DNA of 64,000 bases, from positions 1,302,001-1,366,000 of the forward strand of contig NZ_CP188257.1 of assembly GCF_049994355.1 (NCBI RefSeq), in the 5' to 3' direction. Positions 6,671 through 14,626 of the stretch are shown one piece after another (the stretch's first letter is position 1; each line of letters opens with the position of its first letter). A program made the position numbers and the translations under genes. Origin of the DNA: Angustibacter sp049994355. Its GTDB lineage: Bacteria; Actinomycetota; Actinomycetes; Actinomycetales; Angustibacteraceae. Below the pieces are notes generated by a model. It did no database searches and was not told the DNA's origin. It saw nothing but the letters and a program-made list of their open reading frames with translations.

Positions 6671-8747
6671 GGCCCGCCGTGTTCAGGATCCAGGCCAGTC
6701 GCAGCGCCTGCTCGCGGACCAGCTCGTCCGGGTCCGTCGGTCCGCTGTGGCCACCGGTGGCGAGACCGCGCAGCAGGATTGGGCCGCGTCCGGAGCCCAG
6801 CGACCGCAGGCGCTCGACCCAGTCGAGCACGTGCGCCGGGTCGGCCCGCCAGTCCTGCTCGGCAGTGGTGACGTACATCGGTGGATAGCTCACCGGCCGT
6901 ACGTTCTGGCGCGGAGAGTAGGCCTGCATCGCCTGCAGCACAGCGGTATCGGACAGCGGGTCGCCCCACTCAGCGTGCTCCAGGCTGGTCAACGGTCGTG
7001 AGGGCTCGCTCATGCTGGTCAGCGGGTCGACGAACGGCACCAAGGCCACCACTGCTGCGAACAGTTCCGGCTGCTGGTTCACTGCCACAGCGACGGCCAG
7101 CCCACCCGCGCTCGTGCCTTGGGCGACCAGGCCGGCGGGCGTCGTCCAGCCGTCCTCGACGAGGAACCGCGCGCAGTCCAGCAGGTCTGCGAACGTCGTC
7201 TGCTTCGCGCGCCCGCGGCCGGCGTCATGCCATCGCGGCCCGAGGTCGCCCCCACCGCGAACGTGGGCGATCGCGACCCGCATGCCGCGGTCCAGCAGCT
7301 CGGCGCGGGCCAGGTCGAACACGGGTTCCTGGCACTGCCCGTAGGCGCCGTAGACCGTCAGCAGCAACGGCCCGGGCCTGGGGTCGTCCGGCTGGCCGAT
7401 CACGGTGAGCGGGATCGCGACGCCGTCCAGGCTCGAGGGCACCCTCAGCCGCTCGACCCTCAGCCGCTCGACCCTCAGCCGCTCGACCCTCAGCCGCTCG
7501 ACCCTCAGCCGTTCCGGCTCGTAGCCGGCCGGCGCCGGGGCGTGCCGGGCAACCGACTGTGCGGCCGTCGCCACGTCCAGGTCCAGCAGCTGCGGCGGGG
7601 CGCCCCACGACATCCGATTCACCCGAACGTGCGGCTGCGCCCAGTCCAGCGGCCTGGCGGCCAGCGCGGACGCGAACTCGGCAAGGGGATGGCGGAACAC
7701 CGCGGTCACGTCGGGCGGCGCACCGTCCGGGCCGCCGGCGACGCCGTCGACGCCGTCGACGCGGTAGACCCGGGCACACGGCAGGCCGTCCTCGCGCACG
7801 TTCAGGACGACGGCGGCGGCCGAGGCGCTCAGGTGTAGCAGCTGCAGCCGGTCGTGCCCGGCCAGAATCGTGGACGTCGGGGCGTCCGGCGCCAGACCTC
7901 GCCGCAGTTGGAGGAGGTCGGGCCGGCCCGGTTCGCTGCGCAGCACCAGCAGCACGTCGTGGCCGGCCAGCCGGGCGTGCTCGACCTGGTGCTGCACGTG
8001 CCGCTCACGCGGCACCAGCACGGTGGCCAGCGGCCGTCCCGGCGGTCCCTGCAGCCGCAGCCACTCGGTCGAGTCGGCCGAGCCGGACAGCACCAGCAGC
8101 AACCGCCCGGACGTCGAGGCGCCCACCCCGACCCAGCGGCTCGGATCGGGCTCGTGGACGGCGACGACGTCCTGCTCGACGGGGGAGCCGAGGCGGTGCA
8201 CGCGCACGGTGTCCGGGCGCAAGGTGGCGTCCGTGGTGGCGTAGGCGAGGCCGGACCCGTCCGGCCACCACGCGAACCGCGAGGCCACCTGGCGAACCCG
8301 GTCGACCTCCACTCCCGCCGCCACGTCCCGGACGACGAGGTCGTAGCTCTCGTCGCCGGTGGTGTCCACCGTGAAGGCGACCAGGGCGCCGTCCGGGGAG
8401 GGCGTCACCTCGGCGACGTCGGCGTACCCGGTCGCAGCGGCGAGCGAGGAGCCGTCCAGGACCACCTGCCAGCCGTCGGGACAGGCCGGCGGCTGCCAGG
8501 ACGCCGCCGGGCGGCGGCAGATCTGCGGGTACGGGCGGCCGGGGACCCGGCGCCGCACGTACCAGTGCTCGCCGAGCCGGTACGGCAGCGAGGCGGTCGT
8601 ACGAGCGCGGGCCGACCGGAGTCGGCGGGCGAGCTGCTCGACGAGCTCGTCGAGTGGAGCGAGGAGTGCGTCCGCGTGCTCCTGCTCGCGGGCCAGCCGA
8701 GCTCGCAGGTCGGCGGGTTCGCGGTCGAAGTGATGGTCGAGGGGCAT
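6615..8747 (-). CDS. Prolyl oligopeptidase family serine peptidase (S9A)
   Basis: A 710-residue enzyme with an N-terminal seven-bladed propeller region and a C-terminal alpha/beta-hydrolase domain. The nucleophile is S546 in QGTSAGG and the catalytic His is H667 in TGGHSGP; an Asp in the TAEQDWRADP segment is the likely third member. No signal peptide is seen, as expected for a cytosolic S9A enzyme. The joint before the catalytic domain holds an expanded repeat of RLRVE, five units. It converges on the LAP operon. Prolyl oligopeptidases process some other peptide natural products (FlaP for flavipeptin), so leader removal is a reasonable inference, but a housekeeping peptidase is equally possible. 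Confidence 0.88.
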   Translation of the reverse strand: MPLDHHFDREPADLRARLAREQEHADALLAPLDELVEQLARRLRSARARTTASLPYRLGEHWYVRRRVPGRPYPQICRRPAASWQPPACPDGWQVVLDGSSLAAATGYADVAEVTPSPDGALVAFTVDTTGDESYDLVVRDVAAGVEVDRVRQVASRFAWWPDGSGLAYATTDATLRPDTVRVHRLGSPVEQDVVAVHEPDPSRWVGVGASTSGRLLLVLSGSADSTEWLRLQGPPGRPLATVLVPRERHVQHQVEHARLAGHDVLLVLRSEPGRPDLLQLRRGLAPDAPTSTILAGHDRLQLLHLSASAAAVVLNVREDGLPCARVYRVDGVDGVAGGPDGAPPDVTAVFRHPLAEFASALAARPLDWAQPHVRVNRMSWGAPPQLLDLDVATAAQSVARHAPAPAGYEPERLRVERLRVERLRVERLRVERLRVPSSLDGVAIPLTVIGQPDDPRPGPLLLTVYGAYGQCQEPVFDLARAELLDRGMRVAIAHVRGGGDLGPRWHDAGRGRAKQTTFADLLDCARFLVEDGWTTPAGLVAQGTSAGGLAVAVAVNQQPELFAAVVALVPFVDPLTSMSEPSRPLTSLEHAEWGDPLSDTAVLQAMQAYSPRQNVRPVSYPPMYVTTAEQDWRADPAHVLDWVERLRSLGSGRGPILLRGLATGGHSGPTDPDELVREQALRLAWILNTAGLSGRSRAARAGTRPTPAG
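7441..7515. repeat. Five 15-base tandem repeats inside the prolyl oligopeptidase gene
   Basis: Unit accctcagccgctcg repeated four times exactly (7441-7500), with a fifth, diverged copy at 7501-7515. On the minus strand it encodes RLRVE repeats at the boundary of propeller and catalytic domain. The exact identity of the copies points to recent expansion. Confidence 0.95.
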
Positions 8748-8908
8748 CCGACGACGCTAGGAGCAGCGGGACGGCGCGGACCGGTTTCGCGCCGGTTAGG
8801 CCATTCGTGTCATGGATGCTGGGTGCGTTGTCCAAACGAGACCGGTCCGCAACGCCCGGTGACCCCAGATGACCGGGAGTACCAAGGTTCGCCACGTACC
8901 CTGAGCCG

Positions 8909-9598
8909 GTGATCCGGCTCGACAACGTGTCCAAGTCCTACGCCCTCGGGCAGCGCCCTGCCCTCGACAAGGTGTCGGTGGAGGTCGAGCGCGGCGAGTT
9001 CGTCTTCATCGTCGGCGCCTCGGGCTCCGGCAAGTCGACCCTGCTGCGGCTGGTGCTCAAGGAGGAGAAGGCCACCTCCGGCACTGTCCACGTCGCCGGC
9101 CGCGATCTGGCCGCCCTGTCCAGCCGCAAGGTGCCGATGCTGCGCCGGCAGATCGGCGCGGTCTTCCAGGACTTCCGCCTGCTGCCCAGCAAGACCGTCT
9201 TCCAGAACGTCGCGTTCGCCCTCCAGGTGATCGGCAAGCCGCGGCACACCATCGCCCAGGTGGTGCCCGAGACGCTTGACCTGGTCGGCCTCGGTGGCAA
9301 GGAGAACCGGCTGCCGCACGAGCTGTCCGGTGGCGAGCAGCAGCGGGTGGCGATCGCCCGGGCCTTCGTCAACCGGCCCTCCATCCTGCTTGCCGACGAG
9401 CCGACCGGAAACCTCGACCCGACGACCAGCATCGGCATCATGCGACTGCTGGACCGGATCAACCGCACCGGAACCACGATCGTGATGGCCACCCACGACG
9501 ACGAGATAGTCGACCAGATGCGCAAGCGCGTCGTCGAGCTCGAGGACGGCCAGCTGGTGCGCGACCAGGCGCGTGGCGTCTACGGATCCCAGCGCTAG
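8909..9598 (+). CDS. ftsE: Cell division ATP-binding protein FtsE
   Basis: A 229-residue ABC ATPase that pairs with FtsX at the division site and activates periplasmic or extracellular peptidoglycan hydrolases. Walker A GASGSGKS, signature LSGGEQQR, Walker B ILLADEPTGNLD and the switch His in MATHDDE are all present. Start is GTG. It is followed after 30 bases by ftsX and then by an M23 hydrolase, the expected functional partner. The 161-base gap upstream separates it divergently from the peptidase gene. Confidence 0.97.
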   Translation: MIRLDNVSKSYALGQRPALDKVSVEVERGEFVFIVGASGSGKSTLLRLVLKEEKATSGTVHVAGRDLAALSSRKVPMLRRQIGAVFQDFRLLPSKTVFQNVAFALQVIGKPRHTIAQVVPETLDLVGLGGKENRLPHELSGGEQQRVAIARAFVNRPSILLADEPTGNLDPTTSIGIMRLLDRINRTGTTIVMATHDDEIVDQMRKRVVELEDGQLVRDQARGVYGSQR

Positions 9599-9628
9599 AA
9601 GTACCGAACCACCGACCCGAAGGAAGTC

Positions 9629-10537
9629 ATGCGCCTGCAGTTCGTTCTCAGCGAGATGGCCATCGGCCTGCGCCGCAACCTGTCCATGACGGTGTCGCTG
9701 GTGCTCGTCACGATGGTCTCGCTGGTGTTCTTCGGGTTCGGCCTGCTGTCCAGCATGCAGGTCAACGAGATGAAGGACTTCTGGTACGGCAAGGTCGAGG
9801 TCTGGATCGCGCTCTGCCCCGCCCGCTCGCTCGAGCCGTCCTGCGCCTCCGGCGAGGTCACCCAGGCGCAGAAGGACGAGATGAGCCAGCAGCTCGACTC
9901 GCTCAAGCCGCTGGTCAGCACGGTCTACTTCGAGTCCAAGCAGGAGGCGTACGACCACTTCGTGCAGCAGTTCAAGGACTCGGCGATCAAGGACTCCGTC
10001 AAGCCGGACCAGATGCAGGAGAGCTTCCGGGTCAAGCTGTCCGACCCGAAGAAGTACGACGTGGTCGCGAGTGCCTTCGAGGGTGCGCCTGGTGTCGAAC
10101 GGGTCATCGACCAACGCAAGCTGCTGAGCACCATGTTCTTCGCGTTGAACCGGGTCACCATCGGCGCCTGGATCTTCGCCGGCGCGATGACGCTGTCCGC
10201 GATCTTGCTCGTGGCGACGACGGTGCGGCTGTCCGCGTTCAACCGAAGACGCGAGATCGGCATCATGCGGCTGGTCGGCGCCTCGAACCTGTTCATCCAG
10301 CTGCCCTTCCTGATGGAGGCGATCCTGGCCACCGTGCTGGGGGCCGGAATCGCGATCGGTACGCTCTGGGCGTTGACCCACTTCGCGGTGCAGGGCTGGC
10401 TGGCGCAGAAGATGCAGTTCATCCCGTTCGTCACCGGTGCCGACGTGCTGTCCATCGCCCCGGTCGTGTTCGGCATCGGGCTGCTGATCGCGGTGCTGAC
10501 GTCGTTCCTGACCATGCGGCGGTATCTGCGGGTCTAG
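9629..10537 (+). CDS. ftsX: Cell division protein FtsX
   Basis: A 302-residue membrane protein of the FtsX/MacB family: N-terminal helix (residues 20-45), an extracellular domain of about 130 residues, and three C-terminal helices. It turns ATP hydrolysis by FtsE into activation of a cell wall hydrolase. Two Cys in the extracellular domain (ALCPARSLEPSC) could form a disulfide, as in mycobacterial FtsX. A ribosome site gaagga lies just before the ATG. Confidence 0.96.
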   Translation: MRLQFVLSEMAIGLRRNLSMTVSLVLVTMVSLVFFGFGLLSSMQVNEMKDFWYGKVEVWIALCPARSLEPSCASGEVTQAQKDEMSQQLDSLKPLVSTVYFESKQEAYDHFVQQFKDSAIKDSVKPDQMQESFRVKLSDPKKYDVVASAFEGAPGVERVIDQRKLLSTMFFALNRVTIGAWIFAGAMTLSAILLVATTVRLSAFNRRREIGIMRLVGASNLFIQLPFLMEAILATVLGAGIAIGTLWALTHFAVQGWLAQKMQFIPFVTGADVLSIAPVVFGIGLLIAVLTSFLTMRRYLRV

Positions 10538-10637
10538 CCTCCCCGGTGACGGGTGTTACCTGTGGTACGAATGGTGTGTCTGAGACGTCACTGAGCGTGC
10601 CCGCACTCGGTATCGAGTTCGAAGGAGACCCCGTCAC

Positions 10638-11888
10638 ATGCGCCTGGCCCGCACGACACGGCTGACCCTGGCCACGGTCCTGACGGCTCTGATCGCCTCG
10701 CTGGTCGCACCGGCCACCAGCGCGCAGGCCGGTCCGGCGGACAAGAAGCGTCACGTCGACCGGTCCATCGCCTCGCTGCAGGACGACCTCGAGGACACCT
10801 CGTCCGACCTGGTCGCGGCCTATCACAGGCTGCAGTCCATCCAGAAGCAGCTGCCGTCGGCCCAGGCCGACCTCGTGCAGGCGCAGGCGCGACTCGCCGC
10901 AGCACAAGCGCTGGACCTCGAGATCGGTCGCCAGCTCACCGTCGCCCGCGCGCAGGAGGCGAAGGCGGACGACGACCTGTCGGCAGCCACCGCCTCCACC
11001 GCCGAGACCACCGACAAGATCGCCGGCATCGCCCGACAGGCCTACCAGACCGGCGGCATCGGTGAGCTGTCGGTCGCGCTCGCTGCGGAGAGTGCGGACG
11101 ACTTCGCCCAGCGCGTCGTGGGGATGGACACCGCGATGCAGATGCAGGGCATGGCGCTGGCCCAGCTGGACGTCGACCGCGCCCAGATCCGGGCCAAGCA
11201 AGCCAGACTCGTCGCCGTCCGGCAGCAGGTCGCGCTCCTGAAGGCGAAGGCCGAAGCCGGCTTGGCCCGCGCGGCCACGCTGGAGAAGGCCGCCGAGGCG
11301 GCCAAGGCCCGGGTCGAGTCCCTGATCCGCAGCCAGGCCGCGGTCGTGCGCACCATCGAGGTCCGCAAGGCGGCCGAGCGCAGGCGGTTGGACGCCCTCG
11401 AGGCGCAGGCGCGCAAGCTGCGCGCCCAGCTCGCGGCGATCGCCCGCGCCAACCTCAGGCGCCACGGCATTGGTGGTGGCGGCTTCACCTCGAACGGCTA
11501 CCTTTCCACGCCGGTCACCGGTGCGCGCATCTCCTCCGAGTTCGGGATGCGGTTCCACCCGATCCTGCACTACTGGCGGCTGCACGCCGGAATGGACTTC
11601 GCGGTCCCGTGCGGTACCCCGGTGCACGCCGCTGCCTCCGGCGTGGTGGTCAGTGCCGGGTGGGGCGGCGGCTACGGCAACCGGATCATCGTCTCGCACG
11701 GCGTGGTGAACCGGATGGGCCTGGCGACCACGTACAACCACCTGTCCCGGATCCTGGTGCACAGCGGTCACGTCTCGCGCGGGCAGCTGATCGCGCTCTC
11801 TGGCACGACTGGCGAGTCCACCGGATGTCACCTGCACTTCGAGACCTACGACAACGGAACCCCGGTCAACCCGCGTCGCTGGCTCTGA
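10638..11888 (+). CDS. Secreted M23 (LytM-type) peptidoglycan hydrolase with coiled coil
   Basis: A 416-residue exported protein: signal peptide ending near TSAQA (about residue 30), a long Ala/Gln/Lys-rich coiled coil (about 35-270), and a C-terminal M23 metallopeptidase domain. Zinc ligands are complete: H316 and D320 in RLHAGMD, and H398/H400 in CHLHFE. Coiled coil plus catalytic M23 domain directly after ftsEX is the arrangement of EnvC-like FtsX partners; in mycobacteria the equivalent partner is RipC (a NlpC/P60 enzyme). It probably cuts peptide cross-links at the septum under FtsEX control. Start ATG is preceded by ggag. Confidence 0.9.
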   Translation: MRLARTTRLTLATVLTALIASLVAPATSAQAGPADKKRHVDRSIASLQDDLEDTSSDLVAAYHRLQSIQKQLPSAQADLVQAQARLAAAQALDLEIGRQLTVARAQEAKADDDLSAATASTAETTDKIAGIARQAYQTGGIGELSVALAAESADDFAQRVVGMDTAMQMQGMALAQLDVDRAQIRAKQARLVAVRQQVALLKAKAEAGLARAATLEKAAEAAKARVESLIRSQAAVVRTIEVRKAAERRRLDALEAQARKLRAQLAAIARANLRRHGIGGGGFTSNGYLSTPVTGARISSEFGMRFHPILHYWRLHAGMDFAVPCGTPVHAAASGVVVSAGWGGGYGNRIIVSHGVVNRMGLATTYNHLSRILVHSGHVSRGQLIALSGTTGESTGCHLHFETYDNGTPVNPRRWL

Positions 11889-12010
11889 GGTCGGCCGTGA
11901 CGCCGGCGACGATGGCCGGGCGGAACTCGTTGGGGTCCGGCCGCGTCTGACCGGTACCGTGTCCGGTCGGTGACACGAGGTGTCGCGGGGAGCAGCAGGG
12001 AGTGAGCACG

Positions 12011-12478
12011 GTGGCCAAGGAGTCGGGGCGCAAGCTCGTCGCGAGCAACCGCAAGGCGCGGCACGACTACACGATCGAGGACGTCTTCGAGGCGGGCATC
12101 GTGCTGTCCGGTACCGAGGTGAAGTCGCTGCGCGCCGGCCGCGCCTCGCTCGTCGACGGGTTCGTCAGCTTCTACGGGCACGAGGCGTGGCTGGAGTCCG
12201 TGCACATCGCCGAGTACATCTCCGGCAACTGGACGAACCACCCGCCGCGCAGGCGTCGCAAGCTGCTGCTGCACCGTGACGAGATCACCCGCCTCGAGCA
12301 GGCGGTCAACCAGAGTGGGCTGACCGTCGTCCCGTTGCAGCTGTACTTCCTGGACGGACGGGCCAAGGTCGAGATCGCACTGGCCCGCGGCAAGAAGAAC
12401 TGGGACAAGCGGCAGGCGCTGCGTGAGCGGCAGGACACTCGCGAGGCCCAGCGCGCCATGTCCCGGAAAGACCAGTGA
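12011..12478 (+). CDS. smpB: SsrA-binding protein SmpB
   Basis: A 155-residue tmRNA partner for ribosome rescue. The core signature GTEVKSLR and the basic C-terminal tail are present. I prefer the GTG at 12011 because gggag sits eight bases before it and the protein then begins with the family's usual AKxxGRKLxASNxKARHDY pattern; a GTG at 12002 would add three residues. Unlike many actinobacteria, ssrA is not next door but about 9 kb downstream. The stop overlaps the next start by four bases. Confidence 0.96.
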   Translation: MAKESGRKLVASNRKARHDYTIEDVFEAGIVLSGTEVKSLRAGRASLVDGFVSFYGHEAWLESVHIAEYISGNWTNHPPRRRRKLLLHRDEITRLEQAVNQSGLTVVPLQLYFLDGRAKVEIALARGKKNWDKRQALRERQDTREAQRAMSRKDQ

Positions 12479-14343
12479 GAGCGCGGTTGGGGACGGCCCT
12501 GGGGGCCGTCCTGCTGGCCGGTGCCGTCAGCGTGGGGACGTCGAGCGCGGCCTTCGCCGCGGACAGCGAGCAGATCCGCAGCTTCGCCTCGGCGATCACG
12601 GTGGACGCGGACGGGGTCCTGCATGTCAAGGAGACCATCCAGTACCAGTTCGAGGGAGAGCACCACGGCATCGAGCGAGAGCTCGTCACGGCGCAGTCGA
12701 CCAACCGGGAGGACGGCAAGCTACGGCTCTACCCGGTGAGCGACATCGAGGTGAGCAGCCCAAGCCACGCTCCCGCCGACTCGGACGTCTCGGAGTCGGA
12801 CGCCTCGACCACGATCCGGATCGGCGACCCGCACAAGAGCGTCAGCGGGACGCAGACCTACGTCATCTCGTACACCGTCCGGGGAGCGTTCAACCGGTTC
12901 ACCGAGCCGGTGACGGAGCCGGACGGGACCACGTTGCCACCGCACGACGAGCTGTACTGGAACGTCACCGGCAACGCGTGGAACGTGCCCATCGTTGCAG
13001 CGAGCGCGACGGTGACCGCGACGCAGCCGGCCACCGCAGCGCAGTGCTACAAGGGCGGCCGCGGGTCGACCGACACCTGCCCCGCCACCGCCGGAGCGAC
13101 GTCCACCTTCTCGACCACTGGGCTAGGCGAGCAGCAGGGGATGACGATCCTGCTTGCCTACCCCCTGAACATGGTCTCTGACGCCGCGCCGATCCTCGCC
13201 GACCCGCCGCGGCACGGGATCTCACAGCTGCTGGACGTCTCGCCGATCTCGCTCGGCGGGGCAGTGCTCGTGCTGGCGGCCATCGTCGGCGGCATGGCCT
13301 GGCTGGTTCGCCGGCGCGGACGCGACGCCGCCTACGTCGGCCTCACCCCCGGCCTGATGCCGGTGCACGGACAGCAGGCGGGGGAGCGGCCGGTCACCCG
13401 GCAGCCCAAGGACGTCGCGGTGCAGTTCACGCCGCCGGCCGGCCTGCACCCGGGGCAGATCGGCACCCTGATCGACGAGGTGGCCAACCCCGTCGACGTG
13501 ACCGCGACGATCATCGACCTGGCCGTGCGCGGATTCCTGAAGATCGAGGAGATCACCAACGACGCGGGCACCAAGGTCAAGGACTGGCGCCTGTCGGTGG
13601 TCTCACCCGCACCGGCGGAGCAGCTCGAGCCGTACGAGCTGGCGCTGCTGCAGGCGCTGTTCAAGGGCCGCAACGACGTCGAGCTCAAGGGCGAGCTGCG
13701 CAACACGTTCGCCGGGGACCTCAAGGCGACCCAGACGAGGCTGTACGACGACGTCACGCAGCGCGGCTGGTTCCGTGGCAACCCGGAGTCGGTGCGCGGG
13801 CTCTACCGGATGCTCGGGCTGGCGCTGATGGGGCTCGGCTTCGTCGGTGTCTTCTTCAGCAGCCTGACCCACCTCAACTTCCTGGTCCCGTCGGCCGCGG
13901 TGTTCCTGGGTGGCCTCGTCGTCCTGCTGATGGCCAAGCGGATGCCGGCCAGGACGGCGTCCGGGACGGCGGTGCTCACCCAGGCGCAGGGTTTCCGGCG
14001 CTACCTGGAGACCGCCGAGGCCGATCAGATCCGGTTCGAGGAGGGGCAGGACCTGTTCAGCCGTTACCTGCCGTACGCGATCGTGTTCGGCGTCGCGGAC
14101 CGGTGGGCCAGGGTGTTCGACGACCTCGCCAAGTCCGGCGCCGCGGTGTCGCAGCCGTCCTGGTACGTCGGCCACTCGCCGGTCTGGAGCTACTACTGGC
14201 TCAGCGCCAGCATGAACAGCTTCGAGACGACGTCCAACTCGAGCCTGGTGTCCACGCCGGCGTCCAGCGGTTCCAGCGGCTTCAGCTCCGGCGGCGGGTT
14301 CAGCGGCGGCGGCGGCGGCGGAGGTGGGGGCGGGTCTTGGTGA
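12475..14343 (+). CDS. DUF2207 membrane protein with Gly-rich tail
   Basis: A 622-residue predicted membrane protein with an N-terminal signal peptide (cleavage near AAFAA), an extracellular region carrying the DUF2207 fold (about 30-240), one transmembrane helix near 260, a cytosolic region, a helical pair near 440-485, and a C-terminal low-complexity tail with ten consecutive Gly before SW. This layout, including the terminal Gly/Ser run, is typical of the family, whose function is unknown. The GTG start overlaps the smpB stop. Confidence 0.85.
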   Translation: MRARLGTALGAVLLAGAVSVGTSSAAFAADSEQIRSFASAITVDADGVLHVKETIQYQFEGEHHGIERELVTAQSTNREDGKLRLYPVSDIEVSSPSHAPADSDVSESDASTTIRIGDPHKSVSGTQTYVISYTVRGAFNRFTEPVTEPDGTTLPPHDELYWNVTGNAWNVPIVAASATVTATQPATAAQCYKGGRGSTDTCPATAGATSTFSTTGLGEQQGMTILLAYPLNMVSDAAPILADPPRHGISQLLDVSPISLGGAVLVLAAIVGGMAWLVRRRGRDAAYVGLTPGLMPVHGQQAGERPVTRQPKDVAVQFTPPAGLHPGQIGTLIDEVANPVDVTATIIDLAVRGFLKIEEITNDAGTKVKDWRLSVVSPAPAEQLEPYELALLQALFKGRNDVELKGELRNTFAGDLKATQTRLYDDVTQRGWFRGNPESVRGLYRMLGLALMGLGFVGVFFSSLTHLNFLVPSAAVFLGGLVVLLMAKRMPARTASGTAVLTQAQGFRRYLETAEADQIRFEEGQDLFSRYLPYAIVFGVADRWARVFDDLAKSGAAVSQPSWYVGHSPVWSYYWLSASMNSFETTSNSSLVSTPASSGSSGFSSGGGFSGGGGGGGGGGSW

Positions 14344-14351
14344 GGGGTCGC

Positions 14352-14424
14352 GCGGGCTGGGACGAGGGGGACGGCGGCTCTCGCAAGCTCGTTTGACGCC
14401 GCCGTCCCCGTCGTCCCAGCCCGC
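14352..14424. terminator. Large hairpin between convergent genes (candidate bidirectional terminator)
   Basis: Arms of 27 bases (14352-14378 and 14398-14424) match with one mismatch around a 19-base loop. It lies nine bases after the DUF2207 stop and upstream of the convergent pyc stop at 14627. No clear T-tract is visible, as is common for actinobacterial terminators. Confidence 0.7.
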
Positions 14425-14590
14425 GCTCGGTTCGTCGTCCGAGAGCGCCGGCTTCGCTGACGCTCAGCGGCGTGACCACCCTCGGACCACCAGCGGCTGA
14501 CCCGCCGGACGTCGGCTCCGCACTCGCGCAGCAGCGCGGACGCGCCGGGAACCGGCCGGGCGGCGTCAAACGAGCGAAGCGAGAGCCGCC
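14373..14590. repeat. Inverted pair of 31-base intergenic repeats
   Basis: The segment 14373-14403, which includes the loop of the hairpin at 14352-14424, recurs in inverted orientation at 14559-14590 with a one-base length difference and two changes in the middle. Both copies contain gtcaaacgagc and end in ggcggc/gccgcc. They resemble a REP-like intergenic element. Confidence 0.75.
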
Positions 14591-14626
14591 CAGAGGTTCG
14601 CGGCGTGACCGCGCGGCACCACAAGC

